DNA of 64,000 bases, from NCBI RefSeq assembly GCF_000170855.1, contig NZ_ABCQ01000005.1:62001-126000 (forward strand), written 5' to 3'. The stretch comes from Moritella sp. PE36. Lineage in GTDB: Bacteria > Pseudomonadota > Gammaproteobacteria > Enterobacterales > Moritellaceae. Shown here one piece after another: positions 54,353 through 64,000 of this stretch. A program made the translations under genes and the position numbers. Each line of letters starts with the position of its first letter. Within the stretch, counting starts at the first letter, position 1. The notes beneath the pieces were generated by a model that ran no database searches, was not told the origin of the DNA, and saw only the letters and a list, made by a program, of their open reading frames with translations.

Positions 54353-55477
54353 TCATTCTTTCCAGCTATCGACATAACCGTGCCATTCCACATCTTGCAT
54401 CAGGGAGCCAATATCCAGGCCATCGCGAGTATCTATCATCACTGCTACTTCATCTGTTGCTTTGCGCTGAGACTTACAACCTGCGCGATAGGCTTTAGGA
54501 TGAGGGCCATGAGTAAAACCACAAGGGTGGAAGGTCAACATACCGGGTTCAATATTGTCGCGGCTAAAGAACTCGCCTTGGTGATAAAAGATAACTTCAT
54601 CAAAGTCATCATTACTGTGGTAAAAGGGCACTTTCAATGCGCCCGGATCGGTTTCTATTGGTCTGGGCACGAAAGTACACACCACAAATCGACTGGTTAC
54701 AAAAGTGGAATGCGCGGAGGGTGGCAGGTGAAAACGGTGGCTCATTAACGGGCGAATATCTTGCCAGTTGATCCTGACTACCGACACATCGCCATGCCAG
54801 CCAACCACATCAAGCGGGTTGAAAGGGTACTCAATAATCGACAGTTCATTAAAACGTTTAAGCACCACTTGCCACGGCTGTTCATCTTGTTGTTGCAGGT
54901 AGGCTGCGTCTATTTCTGGGGTATCCAGTACCGCTTGATCAAATATCGCATGCTGGCCGACGATAGTTTTATCAGGTAAACCATAATAATCATTGGTGGC
55001 TTCGATCATCAGTAATGTGATGGGTTCGGCAGGTTCTAAGCGCCATAAACAAGAACGTGGAATTAATACGTAATCGCCTTGTTTAACACTCAAATGACCG
55101 TAATCACAAAACAATTCGCCGTGGCCTTGATGGATAAATAACAGATCATCCCCGTCAGCATTTCTGACTAAGGTTTGCATGTTTTCGTTACATCGCCAGA
55201 AGCGGATCTGACAATAGGCATTATGTAACAGTAATGGCGCATCCCAAGGCGATATTTGCGAGTAGGACAGCTTTAATAGGTTATATGCCCTAGGCCTGTG
55301 ATTACCTGACCATTCACTCCAGCCTGTCGGTGGATGTTTATGATGCAGGTGTGTTGCGGGTCCATAGAAACCTTCCCGACTGACTTCTCGCTCAAATATA
55401 CCTTGTTCAGGCAGGTCTGCATGCGCCTGCCGAGAATAGGTGCCTTTGCGTAGTGGAAAGCTGATCCTACGGTTCAT
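54353..55477 (-). CDS. hmgA: Homogentisate 1,2-dioxygenase
   Basis: A 374-residue cupin-type dioxygenase: iron-ligand region near the C-terminus in MLTFHPCGFTHGPHPKAY, and the EVIFYHQGEFFSRD strand, as in HmgA. This is the shorter form known from Shewanella-type bacteria rather than the ~430-residue Pseudomonas form. It opens the ring of homogentisate. Loss of this gene gives brown pyomelanin in related bacteria. Confidence 0.93.
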   Translation of the reverse strand: MNRRISFPLRKGTYSRQAHADLPEQGIFEREVSREGFYGPATHLHHKHPPTGWSEWSGNHRPRAYNLLKLSYSQISPWDAPLLLHNAYCQIRFWRCNENMQTLVRNADGDDLLFIHQGHGELFCDYGHLSVKQGDYVLIPRSCLWRLEPAEPITLLMIEATNDYYGLPDKTIVGQHAIFDQAVLDTPEIDAAYLQQQDEQPWQVVLKRFNELSIIEYPFNPLDVVGWHGDVSVVRINWQDIRPLMSHRFHLPPSAHSTFVTSRFVVCTFVPRPIETDPGALKVPFYHSNDDFDEVIFYHQGEFFSRDNIEPGMLTFHPCGFTHGPHPKAYRAGCKSQRKATDEVAVMIDTRDGLDIGSLMQDVEWHGYVDSWKE

Positions 55478-55501
55478 ATTTTTCCCTCTTGAGCGCTGTG
55501 G

Positions 55502-56590
55502 TTATTTATTTTTTGCCGAAAGCACACCGCGCGCGAGCTGGTCTCTTTCAATGGATTCGAATAAAGCTTGAAAATTACCTTCGCCAAATCCTTCATCGCC
55601 TTTACGTTGGATAATTTCGAAGAAGATAGGGCCGATTAAGGTCTTGGTGAAGATTTGCAGTAATAGGACTAATTTGCCAGATTCGATATGACCATCAATG
55701 AGAATACGATTTTTTCTTAGTTGCTCAATCGCTTCATGATGACCAGGTAAACGTTCTGTGATCATGTCGTAATAGGTGTCGGGTATATCCAAAAACTCAA
55801 TACCGCTAGCCCTTAACGTTGAAACAGTCTGATAAATATCATCCGTGCCTAAGGCGATATGTTGGATCCCTTCGCCGTGGTACTCCTGCAAGAATTCTTC
55901 AATTTGTGACTTGTTATCGCTGCTTTCATTAATGGGAATGCGCAGATTTCCGCACGGGCTGGTCATGGCGCGGCTGCGCAACCCAGTCATGGTGCCTTTA
56001 ATATCAAAATAACGGATTTCTCGAAAGTTAAAGATGCGTTCATAAAATTCAGCCCACGGATCCATATGCCCACATTGCACATTGTGAGTGAGGTGGTCGA
56101 TATAAGTGAGTCCTGCCGATTTAGACTGGTCTTCAGTTTCGCCAGTTAATTGAAATTGTTCCTGATAAAGCCGCTTCCTGACATCATCATCGACCAAATA
56201 CAGCAGGCTTTCGCCAATACCGTAAATAGCCGGTACACCGAACTCAAGAATTTTACGCTCACACGGTTTGGCTTCACGGTTTAACGCATGTTGATAGGCT
56301 TTATTAGCATCGGTGACTTTAAAACCCATGGCACAGGCGGAAGGACCATGTTGCTCAGCAAATTCAGAGGCGAAACCACGACCTTCTGTACTGACTAAAA
56401 AGTGGATATCACCTTGTTTGAACCAAGTTAACGGGCGTGTTTTGTGCTGGGCATGAGGATGAAACCCCAACTGTTGGAAAAGCATAGCAAGCTGTTTTGG
56501 ATCGGGAGACGAGAATTCGACAAATTCGAAGCCTTCGGTCCCCGCAGGATTACTAAACAGCTGTTTAGTATCATCGTACGCGTGGTCCAT
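55502..56590 (-). CDS. hpd: 4-Hydroxyphenylpyruvate dioxygenase
   Basis: A 362-residue vicinal-oxygen-chelate enzyme. The iron ligands are visible as His in YIDHLTHNV, His in GIQHIALGT and Glu in PIFFEIIQRKG. It converts 4-hydroxyphenylpyruvate to homogentisate. AAAGGAGGT precedes the ATG. It is the first gene of hpd-hmgA-fahA-maiA, the whole route from tyrosine ketoacid to fumarate and acetoacetate; no regulator gene is adjacent. Confidence 0.96.
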   Translation of the reverse strand: MDHAYDDTKQLFSNPAGTEGFEFVEFSSPDPKQLAMLFQQLGFHPHAQHKTRPLTWFKQGDIHFLVSTEGRGFASEFAEQHGPSACAMGFKVTDANKAYQHALNREAKPCERKILEFGVPAIYGIGESLLYLVDDDVRKRLYQEQFQLTGETEDQSKSAGLTYIDHLTHNVQCGHMDPWAEFYERIFNFREIRYFDIKGTMTGLRSRAMTSPCGNLRIPINESSDNKSQIEEFLQEYHGEGIQHIALGTDDIYQTVSTLRASGIEFLDIPDTYYDMITERLPGHHEAIEQLRKNRILIDGHIESGKLVLLLQIFTKTLIGPIFFEIIQRKGDEGFGEGNFQALFESIERDQLARGVLSAKNK

Positions 56591-56891
56591 TTTGACCTCC
56601 TTTGCAGACTATCGAGTTGCAAAAAGCCTACAAATTTAAAAGGAACTTAGAAGCTAGTATGGATGATTTATGGTGGTTCTGCTTGAGGGTGGTGCCGAAA
56701 AAATCGGATTCAGCTATTTATCAGTCTTTTAGTTATTTATGAGCTGGTATTATTTTTTTCGCTAAAAACAGTTGCTGGTTACGTGTAGATTTCTGTGATT
56801 CGAGGTTAGGTGATTATGATGAAATATTAAATGAAAAGCAGTATGATGCATGGTATTCAACTCGATAAATCTAATGGAAACGTATCACTTA

Positions 56892-58883
56892 ATGCCAAAT
56901 CTTATTTTAAACGAATTATCTGATATCGAGTTATTACAAGAAAGCTGCTAGGTTGAATGCAAGCTTGCTGGTGGCCGAGATGGCTGTGGTGCAGTCCCTG
57001 GTGACATGTGGGAAAGCTATAGTGCATTTGCCAATACCCGTGGCGGCGAGATATTACTTGGCATTAAAGAGAAGAAAGGAAAATTTACTCTCGAAGGCAT
57101 TAAGAACCCTGCGCCTTTAGTTAAAAACATTTGGGATACGGTTAATAACACCAATAAGGTGAGCCATAATTTACTAAATGAAGTCGATGTTTCTGTTATT
57201 ACGATAGCTGAAAAACAGCTTATTAGAATTTTAGTGCCCCGTGCACCAAGAGAAATTCGTCCAATTTATATTAACGGTAATCCACTCGCGGGCTCTTATG
57301 TTAGACGCTATGAAGCCGATCAAAAGTGCTTGCCTGACGCTGTAACTCGTATGATAGCTGAACGCGAAGATGTACGAGATAACCGTATTTTAGAAGGTTA
57401 TGGCTTAGATGATATCGACGCCGAGTCATTGCGAATATATCGCCAAATGTTTATCGATGCGAAACCACAAGGTCACCCATTTTTAGAACAGGATACAGCG
57501 GGCTTTCTACGAAGCATTAAAGCATGGAGAAAAGACCGAAAGACTCAACAAGAAGGTTTAACCTTAGCGGGTTTAGTAATGTTTGGTACTTGGGATGCGA
57601 TTCAAGACGCCTTGCCTAATTACTTTGTTGATTACCAAGAAAAAGACGACAGCTCACATCGCTGGATTGATAGAGTATTTCCTGATGGTTCTTGGTCGGG
57701 TAATATTTTTGATTTCTATCGCAAGACTTTTCGTAAACTGACCGCTGATTTTAAAATAGGTTTTCAGTTGAAAGATGGACAACGCATTGATGATACGCCA
57801 GCGCATGAGGCAATTCGTGAAGCCTTGGTTAATATGCTCGCGCACGCTGATTACACCAGTGATAGCTCATTGTTTATAGAGAAACATCCCGACTTTATTG
57901 GTTTTCGTAACCCCGGTTTAATGCGCGTTCCGGTTAAAGATGCGATTGCTGGTGGTGATAGCCTTTGTCGTAATCCTGCGATCCATCAAATGTTTCTCAA
58001 CATTGGTTTAAGTGAAAAAGCAGGCTCGGGCATACCTAAAATTTACAGTAATAGTCGCAGACAGAATTGGCAAATACCTAACCTTTATGAAAAAGACTCG
58101 CCAGAACAAACCCTGTTAGAGTTGAGAATGGTTAATTTGGTCTCTGAAGAGATGCACTCTAATTTAATTGAACTCTTTGGAGCTAGTTATAATGCACTTA
58201 GCGAGCTAAAACGTTCGATTCTAATCACTGCATCTACCGAGTCTTGGTTTAACCATGAGCGAATTTGCTCGTTAACATCAAAGCACACAAGAGATATCAC
58301 CTTAGCCCTATCACAACTTGTAAAAGGTGGCTATTTGGCATCTGGTGGTAACCACAAGGGTAAGGTTTACCACCTAAAAGGTGTTGATGTCCCGACACCA
58401 GATAATGATGCAGGAAAAGGTATTACATTTGTGTCTTCCCCCGATCTTTCACAATTATCACTGTTTGGTGAAAATGAAGAATTTGATAGCAAAAGCCCGG
58501 ACCTAAACGTCGAAAGCCCGGACTTTGATAGCAAAAGCCCGGAGCTAAGCTTTGAAAGCCCGGACCTTAATATTGAAAGCCCGGACCTCGACGAAGAAAA
58601 ACAGCTATGGCAAGAACTACTTGAAATTGCGTCGCCGATTCGAAATGGGTCATATCGAGCCAAACGTAACGATATCGAAAAAGTGATAATTCAACTATGC
58701 GAAAAATCTGATCAGAAGTACTTAGGGCTGACTGATATAGCAAAACTATTAGGCCGAAATACGGATACATTAAGAAAAAGTTATCCCAGTCCAATGTTAA
58801 AAAATCAGCAATTGACGTTAGCGTATCCAACTAAACCAAATCATCCAAATCAGGGCTATAAGATTAAAAAAGGAAGATCATGA
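56892..58883 (+). pseudogene. AlbA_2 / RecG-like ATP-binding protein, interrupted by an in-frame TAG
   Basis: Reading from ATG 56892 gives LLQESC-stop-VECKLAGGRDGCGAVPGDMWESYSAFANTRGGEILLGI, an AlbA_2 (schlafen-like) N-terminus with an amber codon at 56949-56951 after residue 19. Everything after is open for 625 residues from the ATG at 57006: the rest of the AlbA_2 domain, a central region, an HATPase_c_4-like segment (AIREALVNMLAHADYT, GFRNPGLMRVPV, EKAGSGIPKI), five seven-residue repeats, and a C-terminal winged-helix-like end (LGLTDIAKLLGRNTDTLRKSY). The family is common in mobile regions; function is mostly unknown. One base change (such as GAG to TAG) would explain it, and a shortened protein from 57006 could still be made. 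Confidence 0.78.
58494..58598 (+). repeat. Five 21-bp units encoding SPDLxxE heptads
   Basis: In-frame repeats giving SPDLNVE, SPDFDSK, SPELSFE, SPDLNIE and SPDLDEE, each starting AGCCCGGA. They form an acidic linker between the ATPase-like and C-terminal parts of the interrupted gene. Confidence 0.9.
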
Positions 58884-58888
58884 TAACA

Positions 58889-58914
58889 AAAGTGCCACGT
58901 AATAACGTGGCATT
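58889..58914. terminator. Bidirectional terminator before yicC
   Basis: AAAGTGCCACGT / ACGTGGCATTT stem with loop AATA, between the two convergent genes. Confidence 0.85.
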
Positions 58915-58951
58915 TCAGTGTGTTGAATTCTATTGGATGCGTATCAAAACA

Positions 58952-59815
58952 TCATTCTATGTTCTGTAACTGCTCACGCATTTGCTCAATTAAAACTTTA
59001 AGCTCTACAGCTGACTTAGTAATATCTGTACTAATCGATTTTGAACCTAAGGTATTTGATTCACGATTGAATTCTTGCATCATAAAATCAAGACGACGGC
59101 CACAAGCGCCACCTTTTTTAAGAATGCTGTGGGTTTCTGTTACGTGGGCATTTAAGCGATCGATTTCTTCTGCCACATCTAATTTTTGCGCCATTAAAAT
59201 AAGTTCTTGTTCAACGCGGGTTTCATCAAGTTCGATTTTCGCATCAGCGAATTTCTTTTGAATGCGCTCACGTTGCCATACGATGATCTCTGGCATTTTA
59301 CTGTGCACAAACGCCGCTTGTTCAGTGATACCGGCTAAACGTTGTTCTAGCATCGCTTGTAGTTTTTCACCTTCTGACGCGCGAGACTCTAAAAATTCAG
59401 TCAGGGTTTCGTTGAAAAAGCTTAATAGGTCGGTTGATAACTCGCCCATGTCTTTTTCTTCGGCTTCCATAACGCCAGGCCAGCGTAGAATATCAACCGG
59501 GTTTAGTTTGGCTTTACCGGCCTTTTTCGATACCCAGTTTGCGCTTTCAATTAATTTCTCGGCTAATGCTTCATTGAGTTGTAATGCGCCGCTGTTTGCT
59601 GAGCTGGCTTCAAAACGCAGGTTACATTCTACTTTGCCGCGTTGTAATTGTTTACGGAAACGCTCACGTAGTACCGCTTCTAAACCACGAAATTGCTCTG
59701 GTAATCGGATGTACGTTTCCAGATAACGTTGATTAACCGAACGGATCTCCCATACAGCTGTACCCCAATCGCCTTTAAACTCTTTACGGGCATATGCCGT
59801 CATACTATGAATCAT
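58952..59815 (-). CDS. yicC: YicC-family endoribonuclease
   Basis: A 287-residue YicC protein with the N-terminal domain MIHSMTAYARKEFKGDWGTAVWEIRSVNQRYLE and the C-terminal DUF1732 domain containing KLDVAEEIDRLNAHVTETHSILKKGGACGRRLDFMMQEFNRESNTLGSKS. In E. coli YicC is an endoribonuclease that helps degrade the small RNA RyhB. It diverges from rph, as in E. coli. Confidence 0.96.
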   Translation of the reverse strand: MIHSMTAYARKEFKGDWGTAVWEIRSVNQRYLETYIRLPEQFRGLEAVLRERFRKQLQRGKVECNLRFEASSANSGALQLNEALAEKLIESANWVSKKAGKAKLNPVDILRWPGVMEAEEKDMGELSTDLLSFFNETLTEFLESRASEGEKLQAMLEQRLAGITEQAAFVHSKMPEIIVWQRERIQKKFADAKIELDETRVEQELILMAQKLDVAEEIDRLNAHVTETHSILKKGGACGRRLDFMMQEFNRESNTLGSKSISTDITKSAVELKVLIEQMREQLQNIE

Positions 59816-59936
59816 GTTAAATCCGTTAATTAAGTAAATTAAGCTAATTATACCTGTAGGTTATTACAACTTGCTATAGCGATAGTTTAGCTTAGCTCAT
59901 ATAATATTGGCCAATCATCATTGAAGAGTCAAAATA

Positions 59937-60668
59937 ATGCGTCCAAGTCAAAGAACATTAGGTCAAGTTCGACCTGTAACAATTACCCGTAACTTCACCG
60001 CGAATGCAGAAGGTTCTGTCTTAGTTGAATTCGGTGGTACGAAAGTATTGTGTACTGCGACTGTTGAAAAGGGTGTACCACGTTTCTTAAAAGGCAAAGG
60101 CCAAGGTTGGGTGACAGCTGAATACGGCATGTTACCGCGCTCTACGCACAAACGTATGCATCGTGAAGCTGCACGTGGCCAACAAACTGGACGTACGATG
60201 GAAATTCAACGCCTGATCGCGCGTTCATTACGTGCTTGTATCGATCTTGAGTCATTAGGTGAACACACAATTATCATCGATTGTGATGTTATTCAAGCTG
60301 ACGGTGGCACGCGTACGGCTGCTATTACAGGCGCTTGTGTGGCATTGGCGGACGCGATTGAATTTCTGATCCGTAAAGGTAAATTAACTGTCAGCCCAAT
60401 CAAATTTATGATCGCAGCTGTGTCTGTGGGTATCTATAAAGGTGAAGCGGTTTGCGATTTAGATTACGCAGAAGATTCAGACGCTGAAACAGACATGAAC
60501 GTAGTGATGACTGAAACCGGTAAATTCATCGAAATTCAAGGTACTGCGGAAGGCGTGCCGTTTAGCCACGAAGAAATGTTAGACATGCTGGCGTTAGCGA
60601 AAGATGGTATCGAGATGATCATTATCGAACAAAAGAAAGCACTCGGTGATAGTTTAATTAAAGCGTAA
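59937..60668 (+). CDS. rph: Ribonuclease PH
   Basis: A 243-residue phosphorolytic exoribonuclease that trims tRNA 3' ends. It has [33 protein letters not shown] at the start, [18 protein letters not shown] (phosphate site) and [19 protein letters not shown]. Full length and frame are intact, unlike the frameshifted rph of E. coli K-12. It leads into pyrE with an attenuator between. Confidence 0.97.
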   Translation: MRPSQRTLGQVRPVTITRNFTANAEGSVLVEFGGTKVLCTATVEKGVPRFLKGKGQGWVTAEYGMLPRSTHKRMHREAARGQQTGRTMEIQRLIARSLRACIDLESLGEHTIIIDCDVIQADGGTRTAAITGACVALADAIEFLIRKGKLTVSPIKFMIAAVSVGIYKGEAVCDLDYAEDSDAETDMNVVMTETGKFIEIQGTAEGVPFSHEEMLDMLALAKDGIEMIIIEQKKALGDSLIKA

Positions 60669-60723
60669 AGCTTGTTAGAATGGCGGCGCTTATCGTTAGC
60701 CGCTCACGCTAACAATATTAATT

Positions 60724-60757
60724 GCCTAATAATATGCCCCATATTATTAGGCTTTTT
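60724..60757 (+). terminator. Terminator/attenuator between rph and pyrE
   Basis: GCCTAATAATATG / CATATTATTAGGC is a perfect 13-base stem followed by TTTTT, 56 bases after the rph stop and 55 before the pyrE start. In E. coli the same place holds the UTP-sensitive attenuator of pyrE, coupled to rph translation. Confidence 0.88.
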
Positions 60758-60811
60758 AGGTGAAGTGGCTTTTAGCCTCTAACATCTAATTAATCATAAT
60801 AGGGGAAAACG

Positions 60812-61453
60812 ATGAAAGATTACCAACGCGAATTTATTGAGTTTGCTTTAGAAAAAGAAGTGCTTAAGTTTGGTGAGTTCACTCTAAAGTCTGGTCGTAC
60901 TAGCCCTTATTTCTTCAATGCTGGTTTGTTTAACACGGGTCGTGATTTATCCCGTCTTGGTCGTTTCTATGCCGCTGCTTTAGTTGATTCTGGTATCGAA
61001 TACGATGTGGTATTTGGTCCTGCCTACAAAGGTATCCCAATTGCGACGACAACTGTTGTGGCGCTGAACGATCATCATGATATTGATGCACCTTATTGCT
61101 TTAACCGTAAAGAGAAAAAAGACCACGGTGAAGGTGGTACATTAGTCGGCGCTGCGCTTGAAGGTCGTATTATGCTGGTTGATGACGTGATCACTGCGGG
61201 TACAGCAATCCGTGAATCAATGGACATCATCCAAGCCCATAACGCGGAACTTTCGGGTGTGTTAATTGCGCTAGACCGCCAAGAAAAAGGCAAAGGCGAG
61301 TTATCTGCAATCCAAGAAATCGAACGTGATTATGGCTGTAAAGTATTATCAATTGTGACATTAGGTGATCTTGTTTCTTTCTTAGCGGATAAGCCAGAAA
61401 TGCAACAGCATCTTGAGACTGTAAAAACATACCGTGAAAACTACGGTATCTAA
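60812..61453 (+). CDS. pyrE: Orotate phosphoribosyltransferase
   Basis: PyrE makes orotidine 5'-phosphate from orotate and PRPP in pyrimidine synthesis. The 213-residue protein has [14 protein letters not shown], the loop [13 protein letters not shown] and the PRPP motif [18 protein letters not shown] lies before the ATG. The attenuator upstream suggests control by pyrimidine level. Confidence 0.98.
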   Translation: MKDYQREFIEFALEKEVLKFGEFTLKSGRTSPYFFNAGLFNTGRDLSRLGRFYAAALVDSGIEYDVVFGPAYKGIPIATTTVVALNDHHDIDAPYCFNRKEKKDHGEGGTLVGAALEGRIMLVDDVITAGTAIRESMDIIQAHNAELSGVLIALDRQEKGKGELSAIQEIERDYGCKVLSIVTLGDLVSFLADKPEMQQHLETVKTYRENYGI

Positions 61454-61529
61454 TCAGCATCTTTAACCGCAAGGTTAGACGTTGTTCGTTAGACATGAGC
61501 AGTTATGAATATAGCTGTTATAAAAAATA

Positions 61530-61559
61530 AAAGGCTACCTCGGTAGCCTTTGTTGTTTT
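61530..61559. terminator. Bidirectional terminator between pyrE and slmA
   Basis: AAAGGCTACC / GGTAGCCTTT with A run before and T-rich tail after. Just beyond it TGCAATTGGTATTA (from 61567) matches one end of the family B element without a partner end. Confidence 0.9.
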
Positions 61560-61599
61560 TACACTTTGCAATTGGTATTACACATTAACGTTGTAACGA

Positions 61600-62193
61600 T
61601 TAACTTTGTAATAGCTGCTTGTGTAAGAAGTCCCACTGCTGATCAAAGTCTGTGGTTGGTTTTAACGCAAAGCGGGTTCGTACATATTGATTAATACGCC
61701 CTTCGGCATACGCCAGTAATAAGTTTGCCAACATACTTTCATCTAAATTAAAGCCAGTGCCGTCACGCATTTTCTTTTCACGTAGCACTTGTTTTAAATG
61801 GGTTTCAATCTTGGCGTACAGTATGCTGATCTGCTGGCTAAGACGCTCGTGTTCACCTTGCAGTGCATCGCCAGTCATAATACGGGTGATGCCGGGGTTA
61901 CGCTCGGTAAAGACCAACAGCAGATGCAGGATGTGATGACAACGAGTAATGGTATCTTTCTCTTCATTTAATATTTGATTAATACCGGCTAATATTGAAT
62001 CTTCGATAAAGGTAATTAAACCTTCAAACATACGCGCTTTACTTGGGAAGTGGCGATAGAGGGCTGCCTCTGATACGCCGACTTCTTTCGCGAGTTTTGC
62101 GGTCGTGATACGCTGACCTGGATGGGTTTCCAGCATATGTGCTAACGCTTGTAAAATCTGTTCTCGACGATTCTTTTTAGTGCTTGTTGACAT
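61600..62193 (-). CDS. slmA: Nucleoid occlusion factor SlmA
   Basis: A 197-residue TetR-type DNA-binding protein that stops FtsZ assembly over the nucleoid. [33 protein letters not shown] is the family helix-turn-helix, and [15 protein letters not shown] precedes it. I start at the ATG at 62193 (AGGA eight bases upstream) rather than 62202. It lies 28 bases after dut on the same strand, as in E. coli (dut-slmA). Confidence 0.95.
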   Translation of the reverse strand: MSTSTKKNRREQILQALAHMLETHPGQRITTAKLAKEVGVSEAALYRHFPSKARMFEGLITFIEDSILAGINQILNEEKDTITRCHHILHLLLVFTERNPGITRIMTGDALQGEHERLSQQISILYAKIETHLKQVLREKKMRDGTGFNLDESMLANLLLAYAEGRINQYVRTRFALKPTTDFDQQWDFLHKQLLQS

Positions 62194-62221
62194 CTTTTTC
62201 ATCCTAGAATGGTGTTAACCG

Positions 62222-62677
62222 TTATTGCTTACCCGAATGGCCAAAGCCACCTTCGCCGCGTTCACTACTATCAAACTCTTCAACTATGATGAGTTCTGCT
62301 TGGATCACTGGCACTATCATCATCTGAGCAATACGATCGCCCGGTTGAATAATGAAGCTATCTTGACCGCGATTCCAACATGAGATCATTAACTCACCTT
62401 GATAATCGGAATCAATTAAACCCACTAAGTTACCCAATACAATACCGTGTTTATGGCCTAAGCCTGAACGCGGTAAAATGGTTGCTGCCATGCTTGGGTC
62501 GGCAATATGAATGGCAATACCCGTTGGGATCAAATGTGTTTCGCCTGGGTTAACCGTTAATGGTTGTGCAAGGCAAGCACGCAGATCTAAACCCGCCGAA
62601 CCCGGTGTTGCATAACTTGGTAATGGAAATTCGGTACCCACGCGTGGATTTAATATTTTAACTTCTATTTTTTTCAT
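62222..62677 (-). CDS. dut: dUTP diphosphatase
   Basis: A 151-residue trimeric dUTPase: [36 protein letters not shown] (motif 1), [28 protein letters not shown] (motifs 2 and 3), [12 protein letters not shown] (motif 4) and [12 protein letters not shown] (motif 5). It prevents uracil entering DNA and makes dUMP. The ATG at 62677 matches the family start; a longer frame to 62701 has no ribosome site. Confidence 0.97.
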   Translation of the reverse strand: MKKIEVKILNPRVGTEFPLPSYATPGSAGLDLRACLAQPLTVNPGETHLIPTGIAIHIADPSMAATILPRSGLGHKHGIVLGNLVGLIDSDYQGELMISCWNRGQDSFIIQPGDRIAQMMIVPVIQAELIIVEEFDSSERGEGGFGHSGKQ

Positions 62678-62770
62678 TGTTTGCTTCACTGAATATATCA
62701 ATTGATGGCTCGACAGTGCCTTGCGTTAGCGCAACACACTGTAAACTTCTGAGTATAATTTTAATTATGG

Positions 62771-63988
62771 CTAGGTATTCGCATTGAACTGCGTGGCAAT
62801 TAACTGTAATAACTGTGCTGCCACATCTTGTTTGCTCGCTAATGCAATTTGCGTCATACCTTGGGGCCAGAATACGGTTAATGCGTTGTTTTCGGCATTA
62901 AATCCTTGGCCGGATTGTGACACGTCATTTGCGGCGATCATAGCAAGATTTTTACGTTGCATTTTGTCGCGTGCATAATGTTCAACATCTTGTGTTTCTG
63001 CAGCAAAACCGACAGTAAAAGGAGAATTTTCGAGCGCTGCCACACTGGCAACGATATCGGGATTTTTGATCATGCGCACGATCATTTCGTCGCTATTGGT
63101 TTTTTTGATTTTTTGTTCGGCAATTGTTTCTGGGCGGTAATCTGCTACCGCTGCACACGCAATGAAAATGTCTTGCTGACGAATATCAGACATAACGGCA
63201 TCGTGCATATCCAGCGCACTGATCACTTTAACCAGATTACATTCGGCAGGTGCGGCTAGTGCCACTGGACCGCTTACGACGGTCACATTGGCGCCGAGTG
63301 AACGCGCGGCTTGGGCAAGGGCATAACCCATCTTACCGGAGCTATGATTACTGATATAACGCACCGGATCAATCGCCTCGCGAGTTGGCCCTGCGGTGAT
63401 CATGACATTTTTACCCGCTAATAATTGCGGTTGTGCTTGTTGGATAAAGTAATCAACAACCGCGGTCACGAGCTCATCTGGATTAACCATTCTACCGGGT
63501 CCCACATCACCACAAGCTTGCACGCCTGCGGCTGGGCCCCAAAGCGTTACTTGGCGCTGTTTGAGTGTGGCTAAGTTCGCTTGGGTTGCTGGCGCTTGAT
63601 ACATCACTTGATTCATCGCTGGTGCAATGGCAATCGGTGCTGGCGTCGCTAAGCATAATGTTGAGAGTAAATCATCGGCAATACCGGCGGTCAACTTGGC
63701 GATAAAATTAGCGGTTGCGGGCGCGATCAACACTAAGTCTGCCCATTTAGCTAATTCAATGTGGCCCATACCTGCTTCAGCTGCTGGGTCGAGTAAACTA
63801 TGTGAAACGGGGAATCCAGAGACTGCTTGCAGGGTAAGTGGCGTAATAAACTCTTGCGCCGATTGGGTCATTACGACGCGGACTTGTGCGCCGCGTTCCG
63901 TTAATCGACGGGTTAATTCCGCACATTTATAAGCGGCTATGCCACCTGTAATACCGAGCAAAATGCGTTTGTTGGCAATAGCAGTCAT
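62771..63988 (-). CDS. coaBC: Bifunctional CoaBC (phosphopantothenoylcysteine decarboxylase/synthetase)
   Basis: A 405-residue two-domain enzyme of coenzyme A synthesis. The CoaC flavin domain has [14 protein letters not shown], the catalytic His in [23 protein letters not shown] and [10 protein letters not shown]; the CoaB domain has [27 protein letters not shown]. The ATG at 63988 gives [12 protein letters not shown] and a GGA-containing ribosome site, so the gene is complete in the window. It heads the dut-slmA direction, as in E. coli. Confidence 0.96.
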   Translation of the reverse strand: MTAIANKRILLGITGGIAAYKCAELTRRLTERGAQVRVVMTQSAQEFITPLTLQAVSGFPVSHSLLDPAAEAGMGHIELAKWADLVLIAPATANFIAKLTAGIADDLLSTLCLATPAPIAIAPAMNQVMYQAPATQANLATLKQRQVTLWGPAAGVQACGDVGPGRMVNPDELVTAVVDYFIQQAQPQLLAGKNVMITAGPTREAIDPVRYISNHSSGKMGYALAQAARSLGANVTVVSGPVALAAPAECNLVKVISALDMHDAVMSDIRQQDIFIACAAVADYRPETIAEQKIKKTNSDEMIVRMIKNPDIVASVAALENSPFTVGFAAETQDVEHYARDKMQRKNLAMIAANDVSQSGQGFNAENNALTVFWPQGMTQIALASKQDVAAQLLQLIATQFNANT

Positions 63989-64000
63989 TGTGTATTCCAC

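Overview
The window looks like chromosomal DNA of a marine gammaproteobacterium close to the Alteromonadales/Vibrionales; Moritella is my best guess. The basis is moderately AT-rich DNA, E. coli-like gene order in three housekeeping blocks, and a tetrathionate/thiosulfate respiration cluster. The genus is inferred from protein recall and gene order, not from a search.

Layout. Block 1 (1-20.8 kb) carries yihI (5' end outside the window), a DUF2489 gene, hemN, a HAD phosphatase and a YciT-type regulator. Then comes a 736-residue metal transporter with two Zur-like boxes in front and 20 tandem His-rich units inside, and a PilZ protein. The nitrogen set glnA / DUF4124 / glnL / glnG follows with an enhancer-dependent promoter and three NtrC boxes, then typA, yihY, a proline-iminopeptidase homologue that has lost its nucleophile, dtd and yiiD/fabY. 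Block 2 (18.7-25.1 kb) is recG-trmH-spoT-rpoZ-gmk, read leftward. Block 3 (58.9-64 kb) is yicC, rph-pyrE, slmA, dut and coaBC. In E. coli blocks 2 and 3 lie almost next to each other; here about 34 kb of variable genes separates them.

The variable region (25.2-58.9 kb) holds a glutaredoxin, a NemR/NemA-like regulator and flavin oxidoreductase pair with matching operator-like sites, a dicarboxylate-type symporter with a LysR regulator, and a ToxR-like membrane regulator near an outer-membrane barrel and its decayed duplicate. Next are yceH-cobO, an MFS efflux pump with a LysR regulator, and a large acyltransferase. The ttrBCA operon with the ttrSR two-component genes and a TsdA/TsdB-like dihaem cytochrome pair follows. 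It continues with a few small genes, a haem-oxygenase-fold diiron candidate, the tyrosine degradation operon hpd-hmgA-fahA-maiA, and an AlbA_2/RecG-like gene interrupted by one in-frame stop.

The most notable points are: (i) a ZIP-like/His-repeat/permease fusion with two Zur-like operators; (ii) a near-identical palindrome in the promoters of both the ttr and tsd units, implying one regulon; (iii) two families of palindrome-ended non-coding elements that share an internal core with fixed spacing, one family also present as a bare hairpin; (iv) the nucleophile-less peptidase homologue; (v) NtrC sites at both glnA and glnL. I saw no rRNA, tRNA, CRISPR array, prophage or intact insertion sequence.
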